A program made the position numbers and the translations under genes. From positions 1 through 64,000 of the forward strand of contig JBBPIE010000025.1 of the NCBI GenBank assembly GCA_038040485.1: 64,000 bases of DNA, given 5' to 3'. Under the pieces are notes generated by a model. It ran no database searches. It saw nothing but the letters and a program-made list of their open reading frames with translations, and was not told the DNA's origin. This DNA is from Onstottus_B arcticum. Its GTDB lineage: Bacteria > Acidobacteriota > Blastocatellia > UBA7656. Shown one piece after another: positions 28,276 through 37,133 of this stretch (its first letter is position 1; every line of letters begins with the position of its first letter).

Positions 28276-29570
28276 ACAGCAAGACCACGCCGACAAGAGC
28301 GGCACTTCGCAAATTCCCATACCCTTATCGCGCTGCTCTCACTATTTGTAATGATGCCGACTCTATGACGGCGGAATCGCTGCGCTTCATCCACCGTTAT
28401 CTGAATACTGACAAGGAGACTCCTCTCGGCAGGGGGTTGAGCTTGCCAGTCGGAGACAGCTTTTTCCTGTTCAGCTCTCCTGCGAGTCCGAACAAGCTAA
28501 CGCTATTTGAGGGTATCTCGTCGAAGTTGTCCCCACATGCCGACTTCTTAAGCGAGTGCGCCCGGAGTGAGATGCTCGATACCCTTCACACGTACGGGTG
28601 CTTTACTTCGCCGGACGACTTTTCCAGAAGCATTGCGGAACGGGGCATTGAGGAGCTCGACAGGCGCGGCATACAACTTCGGGTTTGGGTGAACCACGGC
28701 ACATCTGCCAACGTTCAATGCTTCGGCCTTCCAGAAATAGAGCATTATCGCGGAGACATCCCTGGGACGAAGTTTTATCACACGGATATCACGCTCGCGT
28801 ACGGCATTCGTTTTTGCTGGCTTGGTGAAGAACTCAGCGATTGCATCGGCCAGGATTCAAGCTCTTCGCTGCAATCTTTAATAGATCGTAGTAAGACCAT
28901 GCTCAAACATTTGAGCAAGCGTCAGCTCTCGCGCGCCAGGCAGCAAAACAAACGGCTGATGCGATCTGCTACGCTTCGAGATGGAAATCAAGTTCTTAGT
29001 TTTAAGCGTTACGCCGGTACTTTGGGTCTCACTCCGGTGATTGATGATCTCCCGAACCAGCTTTCGCAATCGAACCTCGAAAAACTCAAGGCATCCCAAG
29101 GCTACTCGATCATCTACCAACATTTCGCTGTTCGACGTAAGGGTAACGGATTCGGCGTAAGCAACTATAAACCAAACTCAGAGCCTTTTTTTTTACCGGC
29201 CGAGAAGGCCGCGCTGGAACGTCTGGCCCGGGAGTTCCATAACGGCAACATCTTCGTTACAACGACATCAAGGCTGCTGCAATATAATCTCGCGCAGAAG
29301 GGATTGAAGTGGAATCAGCAGACTTCAGGCGGTCGCGTCAGAATCATCCTGGACGGCATAGATGAGCCTGGAGGCCTGTTTCGCGGTGTCAGTCAACGCG
29401 ACGTCGAGAGTCTGACGTTTTACACTCCACGACCGCGAGAAACCGAGTTGTTCATCAAGAACGGACGGGGCGAAGAATTGGTGACCGGACTGATCTACAA
29501 CCCGCCGGATGATACCGGACGCGAGAGCGTGACCGTGCCGCCATCTACTAGGGCCTATCCGGATCTGTGA
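28260..29570 (+). CDS. divergent polysaccharide deacetylase-like protein
   Basis: 436 residues, no close family recalled. The N-terminal part (AALTICNDADSMT) resembles the opening strand TxDDG of NodB/CE4 deacetylases but as CNDAD. LHTYGCF and VWVNHGTSANVQC offer candidate metal-binding His and acid residues at the positions expected for that fold. The C-terminal 130 residues include a beta-rich region (GGRVRIILDG...LTFYTPRPRETELFI). No signal peptide. Possibly an enzyme removing N-acetyl groups from sugar intermediates, or an inactive relative. Embedded in the locus with overlap upstream and 80 bases to the aminotransferase. Confidence 0.55.
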   Translation: MSVAINSKTTPTRAALRKFPYPYRAALTICNDADSMTAESLRFIHRYLNTDKETPLGRGLSLPVGDSFFLFSSPASPNKLTLFEGISSKLSPHADFLSECARSEMLDTLHTYGCFTSPDDFSRSIAERGIEELDRRGIQLRVWVNHGTSANVQCFGLPEIEHYRGDIPGTKFYHTDITLAYGIRFCWLGEELSDCIGQDSSSSLQSLIDRSKTMLKHLSKRQLSRARQQNKRLMRSATLRDGNQVLSFKRYAGTLGLTPVIDDLPNQLSQSNLEKLKASQGYSIIYQHFAVRRKGNGFGVSNYKPNSEPFFLPAEKAALERLAREFHNGNIFVTTTSRLLQYNLAQKGLKWNQQTSGGRVRIILDGIDEPGGLFRGVSQRDVESLTFYTPRPRETELFIKNGRGEELVTGLIYNPPDDTGRESVTVPPSTRAYPDL

Positions 29571-29650
29571 GATGCGCCGCTGGTACCAACTATCGAAAAA
29601 CTGTGGCGAGTGACCGGTTTATCCGCTTGCCTGAGCAGGAGAAATGAACA

Positions 29651-30784
29651 TTGACTGACTGGAAAGTGCCGCTATCGGACATAGACCTTGGTGCGGATGA
29701 AATCGAAGCCGTAACGGAAGTTATTCGCAGACGCTGGCTGACGATGGGGCCCAAGACTGAAGAGTTCGAATACGAGTTCGCTCGCCACCATCACGCTAAG
29801 CATGCAGTGGCTGTTTCGAGTGGCACCGCAGCACTTCACCTTTCGTATCTGGCTATTGGGCTCTCTCCTGGCGACGAAGTGATAATGCCGTCGATGACGT
29901 TTGTGGCTACGGCAAACGCAGCGATTGTGTGCGGAGCTAGACCGATCTTTGCGGATATCCTCAGCGAAGGTGAGCCGACCATTGACCCGGATCATGTTGA
30001 GTCGTTGATTACACCGCGCTCTCGAGCCATCGTTGTTGTTCATTATGCCGGGTATTCGTGCAGAATGAAGGAAATCATGCGCGTGGCCGAGAAGCATAGC
30101 CTTCCTGTTCTGGAAGATTGCGCGCACGCTCCCGGTGTTCGTTATGACGACCGGTATCTTGGAACGCTCGGAACAACGGGGTGTTTTAGCTTTTTCTCGA
30201 ACAAGAACCTGAGTACCGGCGAAGGTGGTATGGTCACGACTCAAGACGACGAGATTGCTGAGCGCGTCCGTTTGCTTCGTTCGCACGGAATGACATCTGG
30301 TACCTGGAAGCGACACAACGAGAGACCGCAGGACTACGATGTCTCGGAAGCCGGTTGGAACTACCGGATCGATGAGATACGCGCAGCCATGGGTTTGGTA
30401 CAGCTCGCCAAGCTCGAACAAGCCAACGTGCGTCGAATCGAGTTAAACTCCCGGTACCGCAGTGCGTTGCAGAAAGCTAAGGCGGCGCGCATGCCGTTTC
30501 AGAAATACCGCGGCGAGAGCGCGTGTCATATCTTACCTTTAGTCGCGACTAACCATTTGAGTAGGCAACAACTGGTGGGCGCGCTTACCCAGGCGCGCGT
30601 TCAGTCGAGCCATCATTATGCACCCGTCCACCTCTTTCGGCTTTACAGAGAAAAATTCGGATACGGCCCGGGTTTACTACCTAGAACGGAAAGCTTCGCG
30701 GCGAGGGAAATAACGCTTCCGCTGTTCGCGAGAATGCTTGATGTCGACGTTGATTACGTTGCTGACGTGATAAATGCAATATAA
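29651..30784 (+). CDS. DegT/DnrJ/EryC1/StrS-family aminotransferase 1
   Basis: 377 residues. TTG start at 29651 is chosen because AGGAG (29637-29641) lies 9 bases upstream; the ATG at 29643 is out of frame. PLP fold with SSGTAALHLSYLAIGL, EDCAHAPG, and the Schiff-base Lys in FSFFSNKNLSTGEGG. It transaminates 4-keto or 3-keto NDP-sugars using glutamate. It may be the LegC-type partner of the LegB dehydratase 3 kb upstream. Overlaps the FemAB-like gene by 11 bases. Confidence 0.88.
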   Translation: MTDWKVPLSDIDLGADEIEAVTEVIRRRWLTMGPKTEEFEYEFARHHHAKHAVAVSSGTAALHLSYLAIGLSPGDEVIMPSMTFVATANAAIVCGARPIFADILSEGEPTIDPDHVESLITPRSRAIVVVHYAGYSCRMKEIMRVAEKHSLPVLEDCAHAPGVRYDDRYLGTLGTTGCFSFFSNKNLSTGEGGMVTTQDDEIAERVRLLRSHGMTSGTWKRHNERPQDYDVSEAGWNYRIDEIRAAMGLVQLAKLEQANVRRIELNSRYRSALQKAKAARMPFQKYRGESACHILPLVATNHLSRQQLVGALTQARVQSSHHYAPVHLFRLYREKFGYGPGLLPRTESFAAREITLPLFARMLDVDVDYVADVINAI

Positions 30785-31757
30785 GTCCAGGCTTGTAGAT
30801 CCAACCGAATGGACACAGCTTCTAGAGTCGACCGACAGCGACTACTCGCTTTCCCAGACATACCGGTTTGGTGAAGCAATAGCCGGAGCGTATTCCGAGT
30901 ATTCTTATGAGCCACGAATCTTCGAGTTTGGGGACGGAACTACCATGCTGTTGCCGCTGGTAAGGATGAAAAGTAGGATCCGATTCCTTAAATGCTTTGA
31001 AGGCATGCCGTTTTCGCTTAACGGCTCGCCCATATGTGTAGCAGGTGAACTAAGTGCTAGGCACTTTGCAATAGCTGTACGGTCCTTGCGGGCTGACAGG
31101 ATATCCATAAGCACCAGCGCTCTTGCGAGGACAGTGTGGAATGAGGCCGATCTGGAAGCACTAACGGTGTCGGAACGCTCAACCCACATACTCAGTCTTG
31201 CGGGTGGGTTCGAATCGGTGTGGACAAATCGCTTCGCCGGTAAGGTGCGAAATCAATGTCGCGCCGCCGAGCGGCGAGGTGTCGAGATTCGTGTAGGGAA
31301 AGGTGCGGCTGACTTTGAAGCTTATTATCCGATCTATATGGCCTCCGTTTCGCGTTGGGGACGAGACGCGACCTCTTATCCCTTGGGGTTGTTTCGGGCG
31401 TTGGCGAAGCTGGCAGGCAAAGGCGTTGAGTTGAAACTCGCTATGGTTGAGGGGCGCGTAGTGGGCGGAGTGCTTTTGCTGCATGGTCGTCGGAACACTC
31501 TCTATTGGGGCAGCGCAATGCTTAAGGAGTACAGTCGCTACAGTCCGATGAATGCTGTGCTTCGATCGGCCATAGAAGAGGCTTGCGAGAAGAGAATGGA
31601 GTGGTTTGATTTCGGAGCAAGTGACAAGCTCGATTCGGTTCGCACCTTTAAGGAAAGTTTCGGGGCACTCCCGCGCAGTTACAAGAATTATGCACTTACA
31701 ACACCAAGATGCCGGGCAATAATGCAACTTAGGAAGGCGTTGGCAGCCGTGGTTTGA
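30774..31757 (+). CDS. FemAB-like GNAT-fold acyl/aminoacyltransferase
   Basis: 327 residues. Tandem GNAT layout of the BioF2/FemAB (Acetyltransf_6) group: FAGKVRNQCRAAERRGVEIRVG, then the acyl-CoA/tRNA-like region MVEGRVVGGVLLLHGRRNTLYWGSA and the C-terminal EWFDFGASDKLDSVRTFKESFGA. Such proteins in EPS loci (including those near exosortase) add acyl or aminoacyl groups to sugars. Cytosolic. It overlaps the aminotransferase, so an N-acyl sugar product is plausible. Substrate not determinable. Confidence 0.8.
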   Translation: MQYKSRLVDPTEWTQLLESTDSDYSLSQTYRFGEAIAGAYSEYSYEPRIFEFGDGTTMLLPLVRMKSRIRFLKCFEGMPFSLNGSPICVAGELSARHFAIAVRSLRADRISISTSALARTVWNEADLEALTVSERSTHILSLAGGFESVWTNRFAGKVRNQCRAAERRGVEIRVGKGAADFEAYYPIYMASVSRWGRDATSYPLGLFRALAKLAGKGVELKLAMVEGRVVGGVLLLHGRRNTLYWGSAMLKEYSRYSPMNAVLRSAIEEACEKRMEWFDFGASDKLDSVRTFKESFGALPRSYKNYALTTPRCRAIMQLRKALAAVV

Positions 31758-31760
31758 GTT

Positions 31761-32330
31761 ATGTCATCTCTGGTCTTGGAACTGCCTCAGCTTTTTGTCG
31801 GGCACTTGGTCGAGGTGCTGCGAGCGCGCAGGCTGCGGACGATTCTCCTCAAGCAAAACTCCGGGCTCAGCTTAGGCAAGCGCGTCGAGATTCGTTCGCC
31901 TGATCGACTGCGGCTCGGAAAAGACGTGATGATCGATAGCGGCGTGCTATTGCATTGCGGGGGAATGGAATGGAGCGGTGGAGAAGGTGGCATACTGATC
32001 GGCGACGCGACCTACGTTGGTCCGAACTCAGTCCTCTTCGGTGCGGGGGGAATCGAGATCGGCGGTAGCGTGTTGATTTCGCCTGGCGTGGTGATCACCT
32101 CGCACCAGCATACTTTCGCCCAAAGAGATTTGCCTATCCGCTTACAGCCGTCCGAGTTCGCGCCAGTGTTAATTGAGGACAACGTCTGGATTGGTAGCAA
32201 CGCCACAATACTGCCAGGAGTCAGGATAGAGAAGGGAAGCGTGATTGGCGCGGGCGCGGTCGTCACTCATAACGTACCGGCAGGAAGTCTGTATGTGGGC
32301 GTCCCTGCGCGCTTCCTCCGGGAACTATGA
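31761..32330 (+). CDS. left-handed beta-helix O-acetyltransferase
   Basis: 189 residues. Hexapeptide-repeat turns [LIV]GxxxxI are visible: LGKDVMIDSG, IGDATYVGPNSVLFG, IGGSVLISPGV, IEDNVWIGSNATILPGVRIEKGSVIGAGAVVTHNVP. The loop ITSHQHTF carries the catalytic His. Family CysE/WcaF/WbbJ, using acetyl-CoA on sugars. It starts 3 bases after the FemAB-like gene and overlaps the next gene by an ATGA. It could be the LegH-type N-acetyltransferase or a decorating O-acetyltransferase. Confidence 0.88.
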   Translation: MSSLVLELPQLFVGHLVEVLRARRLRTILLKQNSGLSLGKRVEIRSPDRLRLGKDVMIDSGVLLHCGGMEWSGGEGGILIGDATYVGPNSVLFGAGGIEIGGSVLISPGVVITSHQHTFAQRDLPIRLQPSEFAPVLIEDNVWIGSNATILPGVRIEKGSVIGAGAVVTHNVPAGSLYVGVPARFLREL

Positions 32331-33235
32331 CTCAGTTGCGAATCGAAGCCAACGTCGAACTCTCCGATCGACCGTTACGCGCTTGCAATCTTTGCGGATC
32401 AAGCGAAACTCGCTTGCGATACGAGATAGACGGATATCACATTGTCGAATGCGAGAAGTGCGGACTGTGCTATGTGGCCGAATCGGTTTCGAGCATCGAG
32501 CTCACAGACTACTACGATGAGGCCTATTACAGCGGTGCCCGAAACAAAGGCTACAGCGACTATGTCGGATCTCGAAATGCGCGGAAGGCGCACTTCCGCT
32601 CGCTCCTGCCAGTGCTGCGCCGTTACTTGCCCTCCGGTGACGTGAGGGTGCTCGACATCGGTTGTGCGGCTGGGTTCTTTTTAGAGGTTGCCCAGGAGGC
32701 TGGCTGGAAGGCACAGGGCATCGAGCTCTCGCCTTATATGTCGGAGTACGCGCGCCATAGTCTGGGCCTTGATGTCCTGACAGGCCGTCTCGAAGAGATT
32801 GATTTCGGGGAGGCTCGATTTGAACTCGTTACAATGTGGGACGTGATTGAGCACCTCGCGGATCCGCTTGCCGCGATAAGGCGTGCTCACAGTCTGCTCG
32901 CTCCCGGAGGACTTATCGCCATCTCGACGGGCGATATCGGGGGAGCTACGGCGAGAATCTACGATCGGCGGTGGGCGCTGTTAGCTCCGCCTGGTCATTT
33001 GTTTTACTTCTCGCGAAGAACTCTTTTCGCCATGCTGCGGCAGGCGCACTTCGAACCTCTGGGCTGGCAATCGGATGGGGTGTTTTTGATGAACACCGAT
33101 GGCGACGAGAATATGTCGCCGCTGAGATCCGCCGTCAACGCGCTTCATCACAATCGAGTGGTCAATGCAATTCTGCGGCGGTTGAAGCTCGGCAGCATAA
33201 TGACGGTCTACGCACGAAAATGTGGAAACAGCTAA
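32327..33235 (+). CDS. class I methyltransferase with N-terminal zinc-ribbon
   Basis: 302 residues. The N-terminal CNLCGS...CEKCGLC knuckle is followed by SAM motif I VLDIGCAAGFFLEVAQEAG, motif FELVTMWDVIEHLADP and LLAPGGLIAIST. This architecture is common in EPS and lipopolysaccharide loci for methylation of glycan termini. Start coupled (ATGA) to the acetyltransferase; its end overlaps the flippase gene by 16 bases. Confidence 0.85.
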   Translation: MTQLRIEANVELSDRPLRACNLCGSSETRLRYEIDGYHIVECEKCGLCYVAESVSSIELTDYYDEAYYSGARNKGYSDYVGSRNARKAHFRSLLPVLRRYLPSGDVRVLDIGCAAGFFLEVAQEAGWKAQGIELSPYMSEYARHSLGLDVLTGRLEEIDFGEARFELVTMWDVIEHLADPLAAIRRAHSLLAPGGLIAISTGDIGGATARIYDRRWALLAPPGHLFYFSRRTLFAMLRQAHFEPLGWQSDGVFLMNTDGDENMSPLRSAVNALHHNRVVNAILRRLKLGSIMTVYARKCGNS

Positions 33236-34779
33236 AGCAACTCGGTAGGCAATCAGCGATATACGGTTTGGGCAACGTTGGGATCAGCCTGCTCAGCTTT
33301 TTGCTGGTACCGCTCTACACTCACAATATCTCGACGTCGGAGTTTGGCGTCTACTCGTTGATGCTGATTCTATATAGCGTGCTTTCGCTGGTTGCGGATT
33401 GCGGGTTTACTAACAGCATAGCGCGCTATTACTTTGATGATGAGTTGGGGACGACCGCCCTGAAGGGGATCACCTGGTACCGGCAGGGACTGATCTCGAC
33501 CGCCATGGCGATAACGGCGGCGATCTCTGTATTACTCTCGCTCGCTTGTTACGCGTCTGCCGACTTGCTTGCGCGCAATTTATTCGGCCAGCCCAGCTTC
33601 AGCGGATATATCAGGATTGTTGCCGTAACGCTTCTGTTTCGCGGATTGACCGCCGCGCCGATGATCTACTTGAGAGTGACCGAGCGCCCTTTAACCTACA
33701 CAACGCTGACGTTCTTGCAGATCGCTCTTTTTCTTGCCTCCAACATTGTCTTTGTGGCGGTACTCAAACTGGGCGTCAATGGAATTCTGTACGGACTGCT
33801 CGCAAGCACGGTCGTATATGCGGTTTTGCTCATCGGCGCCATTGCGCGCGACCTTAAGCCGCGATTGGAAAAGGCTGTAGCGAAAGAGTTGTTTCGGTTC
33901 GGATTGCCGTTTCTTCCCGTTTTGCTGTTGACGTGGGTGATCGATTTCTTTGACCGATACCTGCTCAATCACTATACGACCATGAGTGAAGTTGGTGTTT
34001 ACTCGCTCGGCTACAAGTTTGGCCAGGTCATGATGTTTGTCGTGACCGCCTTTACCCTCGGGTGGGTGCCAATAAGATTCAAAATGCTAGTTCTCGACGA
34101 TGCAAAGGTTGTCTACGGTCGGGTTGCCACATTCTATCTAGCCGGGACTGGACTGGTCTGGCTCATCCTTACGTCCTTCGCGCGCGAGATAATCATCCTG
34201 TCGTCGCCCGAAGCATTCCACAGCGCTTCTACATACATCGCTCCGGTGGCCTTCGGTTATTTGCTTTATGGCTTATTCGTGGTATCGCTAACCGGCGTTG
34301 GCGTTGCCAAGCGGTCTGCAAGCCTGCCACTCGTGATGCTGGTCGCAGCGGCGATCAACATAGCCTTGAATATTCTGTTCATTCCCCGCGTAGGAGCAAT
34401 AGCTGCGGCTTATGCAACCATTGTTTCTTACGCCGTTATGGTGGCTGGCGGTTTGTACTTCTCGCAACGCCTTTATCCGATAATTTACGAGTACGGCAAA
34501 TGCGCCGCACTGCTGGCCGCTATGATCGCGCTTGCTGTGGGTATTACGTTGGGATCGAAATTGGCACTGACGTTCAATATTGCAATCAAGCTTATCGCTC
34601 TGGTCAGCTATATGGGGTTCGTTTTCTGGGTTGGAGTTCTGAACAGGGCGGAGTTGAGAAAACTCATAGAGTTGATTTCACGCCGCTCCCCGCGGTCAGT
34701 AAGAGCCGGGTTGGATTCTTACGTAAAACGAAGGTTCGAGGCCTCAGAGAGCAGTGGAGTTGAAGTGACGTGTCCGTGA
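33220..34779 (+). CDS. Wzx-type oligosaccharide flippase
   Basis: 519 residues from ATG 33220; upstream in-frame sequence from 32971 belongs to the methyltransferase. Twelve to fourteen TM helices of the MATE/MVF superfamily: GLGNVGISLLSFLLVPLYTH, IVFVAVLKLGVNGILYGL and VPIRFKMLVLDD between helices, with a basic C-terminal tail. Exchanges undecaprenyl-diphosphate repeat units across the inner membrane, consistent with Wzy-dependent assembly here. Overlaps both neighbours. Confidence 0.9.
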   Translation: MWKQLKQLGRQSAIYGLGNVGISLLSFLLVPLYTHNISTSEFGVYSLMLILYSVLSLVADCGFTNSIARYYFDDELGTTALKGITWYRQGLISTAMAITAAISVLLSLACYASADLLARNLFGQPSFSGYIRIVAVTLLFRGLTAAPMIYLRVTERPLTYTTLTFLQIALFLASNIVFVAVLKLGVNGILYGLLASTVVYAVLLIGAIARDLKPRLEKAVAKELFRFGLPFLPVLLLTWVIDFFDRYLLNHYTTMSEVGVYSLGYKFGQVMMFVVTAFTLGWVPIRFKMLVLDDAKVVYGRVATFYLAGTGLVWLILTSFAREIIILSSPEAFHSASTYIAPVAFGYLLYGLFVVSLTGVGVAKRSASLPLVMLVAAAINIALNILFIPRVGAIAAAYATIVSYAVMVAGGLYFSQRLYPIIYEYGKCAALLAAMIALAVGITLGSKLALTFNIAIKLIALVSYMGFVFWVGVLNRAELRKLIELISRRSPRSVRAGLDSYVKRRFEASESSGVEVTCP

Positions 34780-35936
34780 TCACATCTGTTTCGGCAGTGA
34801 AACTGAACGCTTGCGCGCCGCGGAAGGTATCTCCGATGCGCCTGTGCTTCATAGCTGATCCGCGCAGCATTCACACAGCGCGGTGGATAAGGTTTTTTGC
34901 GGAACGGGGTCACTCTGTTGCCCTCATTAGCCATTGCACTCCCGATTCAGGTCTGGGTATTGACCGGCACTACCCGATCTCCGAGGAAAGTATTCCAGGT
35001 ACTCGGCTGATAAAGAACGCCCTTGAGGTGCGCAAAGCAGTGCGCGATTTTAGAGCCCAGATATTACACGCGCACTACATAAACGAGTCGGGTTGGCTCG
35101 CCGCCTTGAGCGGGATTCGCCCGTTCGTGGTAACGGCGTGGGGTTCGGACGTGTATCTTGCGCCTATCCAATCGCGGCTTGCTCGGGTACTCACTCCGTG
35201 GACCGTCCGCCGAGCTGATTACGTCACGGCGGACTCAATGGACCAGGTCGCCCGTCTGTGTGCAATGGGCAGAGCAACCGGCACCACTGAGATGATAACC
35301 TGGGGGGTTGATCTCGATCGATTCACAGGCAGAAACGGTATGATGTGGCGAAGAAAGAACTCCATAGAGCCTGACCAGATCGTGATACTTAGTCCTCGCC
35401 AGTGGATCGACAACAGCAATATCGAAGTGATATTGGAAGCGTTCTCGCTCGCGCGGGCGGCGCAACCAAGAGCGTTACTTGTGGTCAAACGTATGTCGGA
35501 TACGGGATCCGCGATCAGGGAACGGCTCGAAGCGCGTATTCAAGCGCTGGGAATTGCCGACTCGACTCTTGTTATCGGCGAGATGCCTGAGCAGGAGTTG
35601 GCGGAAATGTACGCAGGAGCGGATGTCACTGTGTCAGTGTGCGCCTCGGATGGCACTCCGGTCAGTGTACTGGAAGCAATGGCCAGCGAGTCCGCGATGA
35701 TTGTCAGCAATTTGCCAAGTTTGGCTGAGTGGATCGAACCCGAAGTATCAGGCTTACTGGTCCAGGCGGGCGATGTCCAGCAACTGTGCCAAAGCATCTT
35801 GCGACTCTCTGAGGATGTAGCCCTCCGCTCCCTTGTCGGCAAGAATGCGCGTCGCGTCGTGGAAGACCGGGCAGATCGAAGGGTAAACCTGCAAAAGGTG
35901 GAGGCAAAATACGAAGAGCTGGTTTCTGCTGCTTAA
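34770..35936 (+). CDS. glycosyltransferase family 4 (1)
   Basis: Up to 388 residues from GTG 34770, with ATG 34836 (MRLCFIADPRS) as the better domain start. GT-B fold: N-terminal FADPRS/HTARWIRFFAERGH acceptor domain; C-terminal domain with VILSPRQWIDNSN, LVIGEMPEQELAEMYAGADV, and the nucleotide-sugar loop SDGTPVSVLEAMASESAMI...E. Retaining sugar transfer to a lipid-linked acceptor; donor unknown. First 10 bases overlap the flippase. Confidence 0.85.
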   Translation: MSVITSVSAVKLNACAPRKVSPMRLCFIADPRSIHTARWIRFFAERGHSVALISHCTPDSGLGIDRHYPISEESIPGTRLIKNALEVRKAVRDFRAQILHAHYINESGWLAALSGIRPFVVTAWGSDVYLAPIQSRLARVLTPWTVRRADYVTADSMDQVARLCAMGRATGTTEMITWGVDLDRFTGRNGMMWRRKNSIEPDQIVILSPRQWIDNSNIEVILEAFSLARAAQPRALLVVKRMSDTGSAIRERLEARIQALGIADSTLVIGEMPEQELAEMYAGADVTVSVCASDGTPVSVLEAMASESAMIVSNLPSLAEWIEPEVSGLLVQAGDVQQLCQSILRLSEDVALRSLVGKNARRVVEDRADRRVNLQKVEAKYEELVSAA

Positions 35937-35975
35937 GAAACCATCTTTCGCGCAGTACTGATATAGGTTCTCGCA

Positions 35976-37076
35976 ATGCAAATTCCTCTTGTCGATCTAA
36001 AAGCACAATACGCCGGCATAAGGTCGGAAATTGACGCGGCCATTCAGCGAGTCCTCGACAACACCAGCTTTATTCTCGGCAATGAGGTCGCCAGCTTCGA
36101 GCAGGCTTTCTCCGTATATGTCGGCGCGAAAGGCGCGGTGGGGATCGGGTCGGGCACGGCGGCGTTGCAACTTGCGATGTTGGCTTGCGGTATCGGGCCG
36201 GGCGACGAAGTTATCACTTCGGCTCATACGTTCATGGCTACCGCCGAAGCGATCTCGCAAACTGGAGCCCGGCCGGTCTTTGTCGATATCGATGCTCGGA
36301 CCTTCAACCTGGACCCGAATCAAGTTGAAAGCGCTGTTACCTCCAGGACGCGCGCGATCTTGCCAGTTCACCTTTACGGTCAACCGGCCGACCTCGATCC
36401 GCTCCTTGATATTGCCGGGAGCAGGGATCTGTGGCTGATCGAGGACGCAGCGCAGGCTCACGCGGCTGAGTACAAGGGCCGTCGCTGCGGGAGTATCGGA
36501 CACCTGGCGTGCTTTAGTTTCTACCCGGGAAAGAATCTGGGAGCGTACGGCGATGCCGGGGCGGTGACAAGCAACGATGAGTCATTGCTCGCGAAAGTGC
36601 GGAGGCTTCACGACCACGGTCGAACTACGAAGTACGAGCACGACGAAATCGGATGGGGAGAGCGTCTCGACGCGCTGCAAGCCGCGGTGTTGGCGGTAAA
36701 GCTTCCGCATCTCGAAACATGGACCGAGGCGCGCAGGTCTCACGCACGGCGTTACAGCGAGCTGCTAGCCGGCTGCGACGTGGTGACGCCTTACGAGTCA
36801 CCTGACGGGCGACACGTTTATCACCTCTACGTGATACGCACTGGTCGCCGTGACGAGTTACTTGGATTTCTCAAGAGCAGAGGTGTTGACGCGGGCATTC
36901 ATTACCCGATCCCGCTTCATCGGCAGCCGGCCTATCTCAAGCTGGGATACTCGGACGTGAATCTGCCGGTAAGCGAGAAAGCTGCTGCTGAGGTGCTGTC
37001 CCTGCCGATGTATCCCGAGTTGACCGAGGCTCAGATTAGTTACGTGGCGGAGACGGTAAGACAGTTCGAGAAATGA
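35976..37076 (+). CDS. DegT/DnrJ/EryC1/StrS-family aminotransferase 2
   Basis: 366 residues; starts MQIPLVDLKAQYAGIRSEID, typical of WbpE/WlbC/FdtB-type enzymes. GIGSGTAALQLAML, EDAAQAHAAEYKG and the PLP Lys in FSFYPGKNLGAYGDAGA are present. It forms an amino sugar from a keto NDP-sugar. It precedes a WbpB-like dehydrogenase and a third aminotransferase, suggesting a diamino-uronic or 3-amino sugar branch. Confidence 0.9.
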   Translation: MQIPLVDLKAQYAGIRSEIDAAIQRVLDNTSFILGNEVASFEQAFSVYVGAKGAVGIGSGTAALQLAMLACGIGPGDEVITSAHTFMATAEAISQTGARPVFVDIDARTFNLDPNQVESAVTSRTRAILPVHLYGQPADLDPLLDIAGSRDLWLIEDAAQAHAAEYKGRRCGSIGHLACFSFYPGKNLGAYGDAGAVTSNDESLLAKVRRLHDHGRTTKYEHDEIGWGERLDALQAAVLAVKLPHLETWTEARRSHARRYSELLAGCDVVTPYESPDGRHVYHLYVIRTGRRDELLGFLKSRGVDAGIHYPIPLHRQPAYLKLGYSDVNLPVSEKAAAEVLSLPMYPELTEAQISYVAETVRQFEK

Positions 37077-37133
37077 CAGGAGCAGGATTTTGGGATTAGA
37101 GTCTTGGGAAGGAAAGCCACGACGGCACTGCCA

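Noticed and set aside
25689..32330. Full legionaminic acid pathway
   Set aside because: No LegI/NeuB-like synthase, LegG or CMP-transferase is present in the window.
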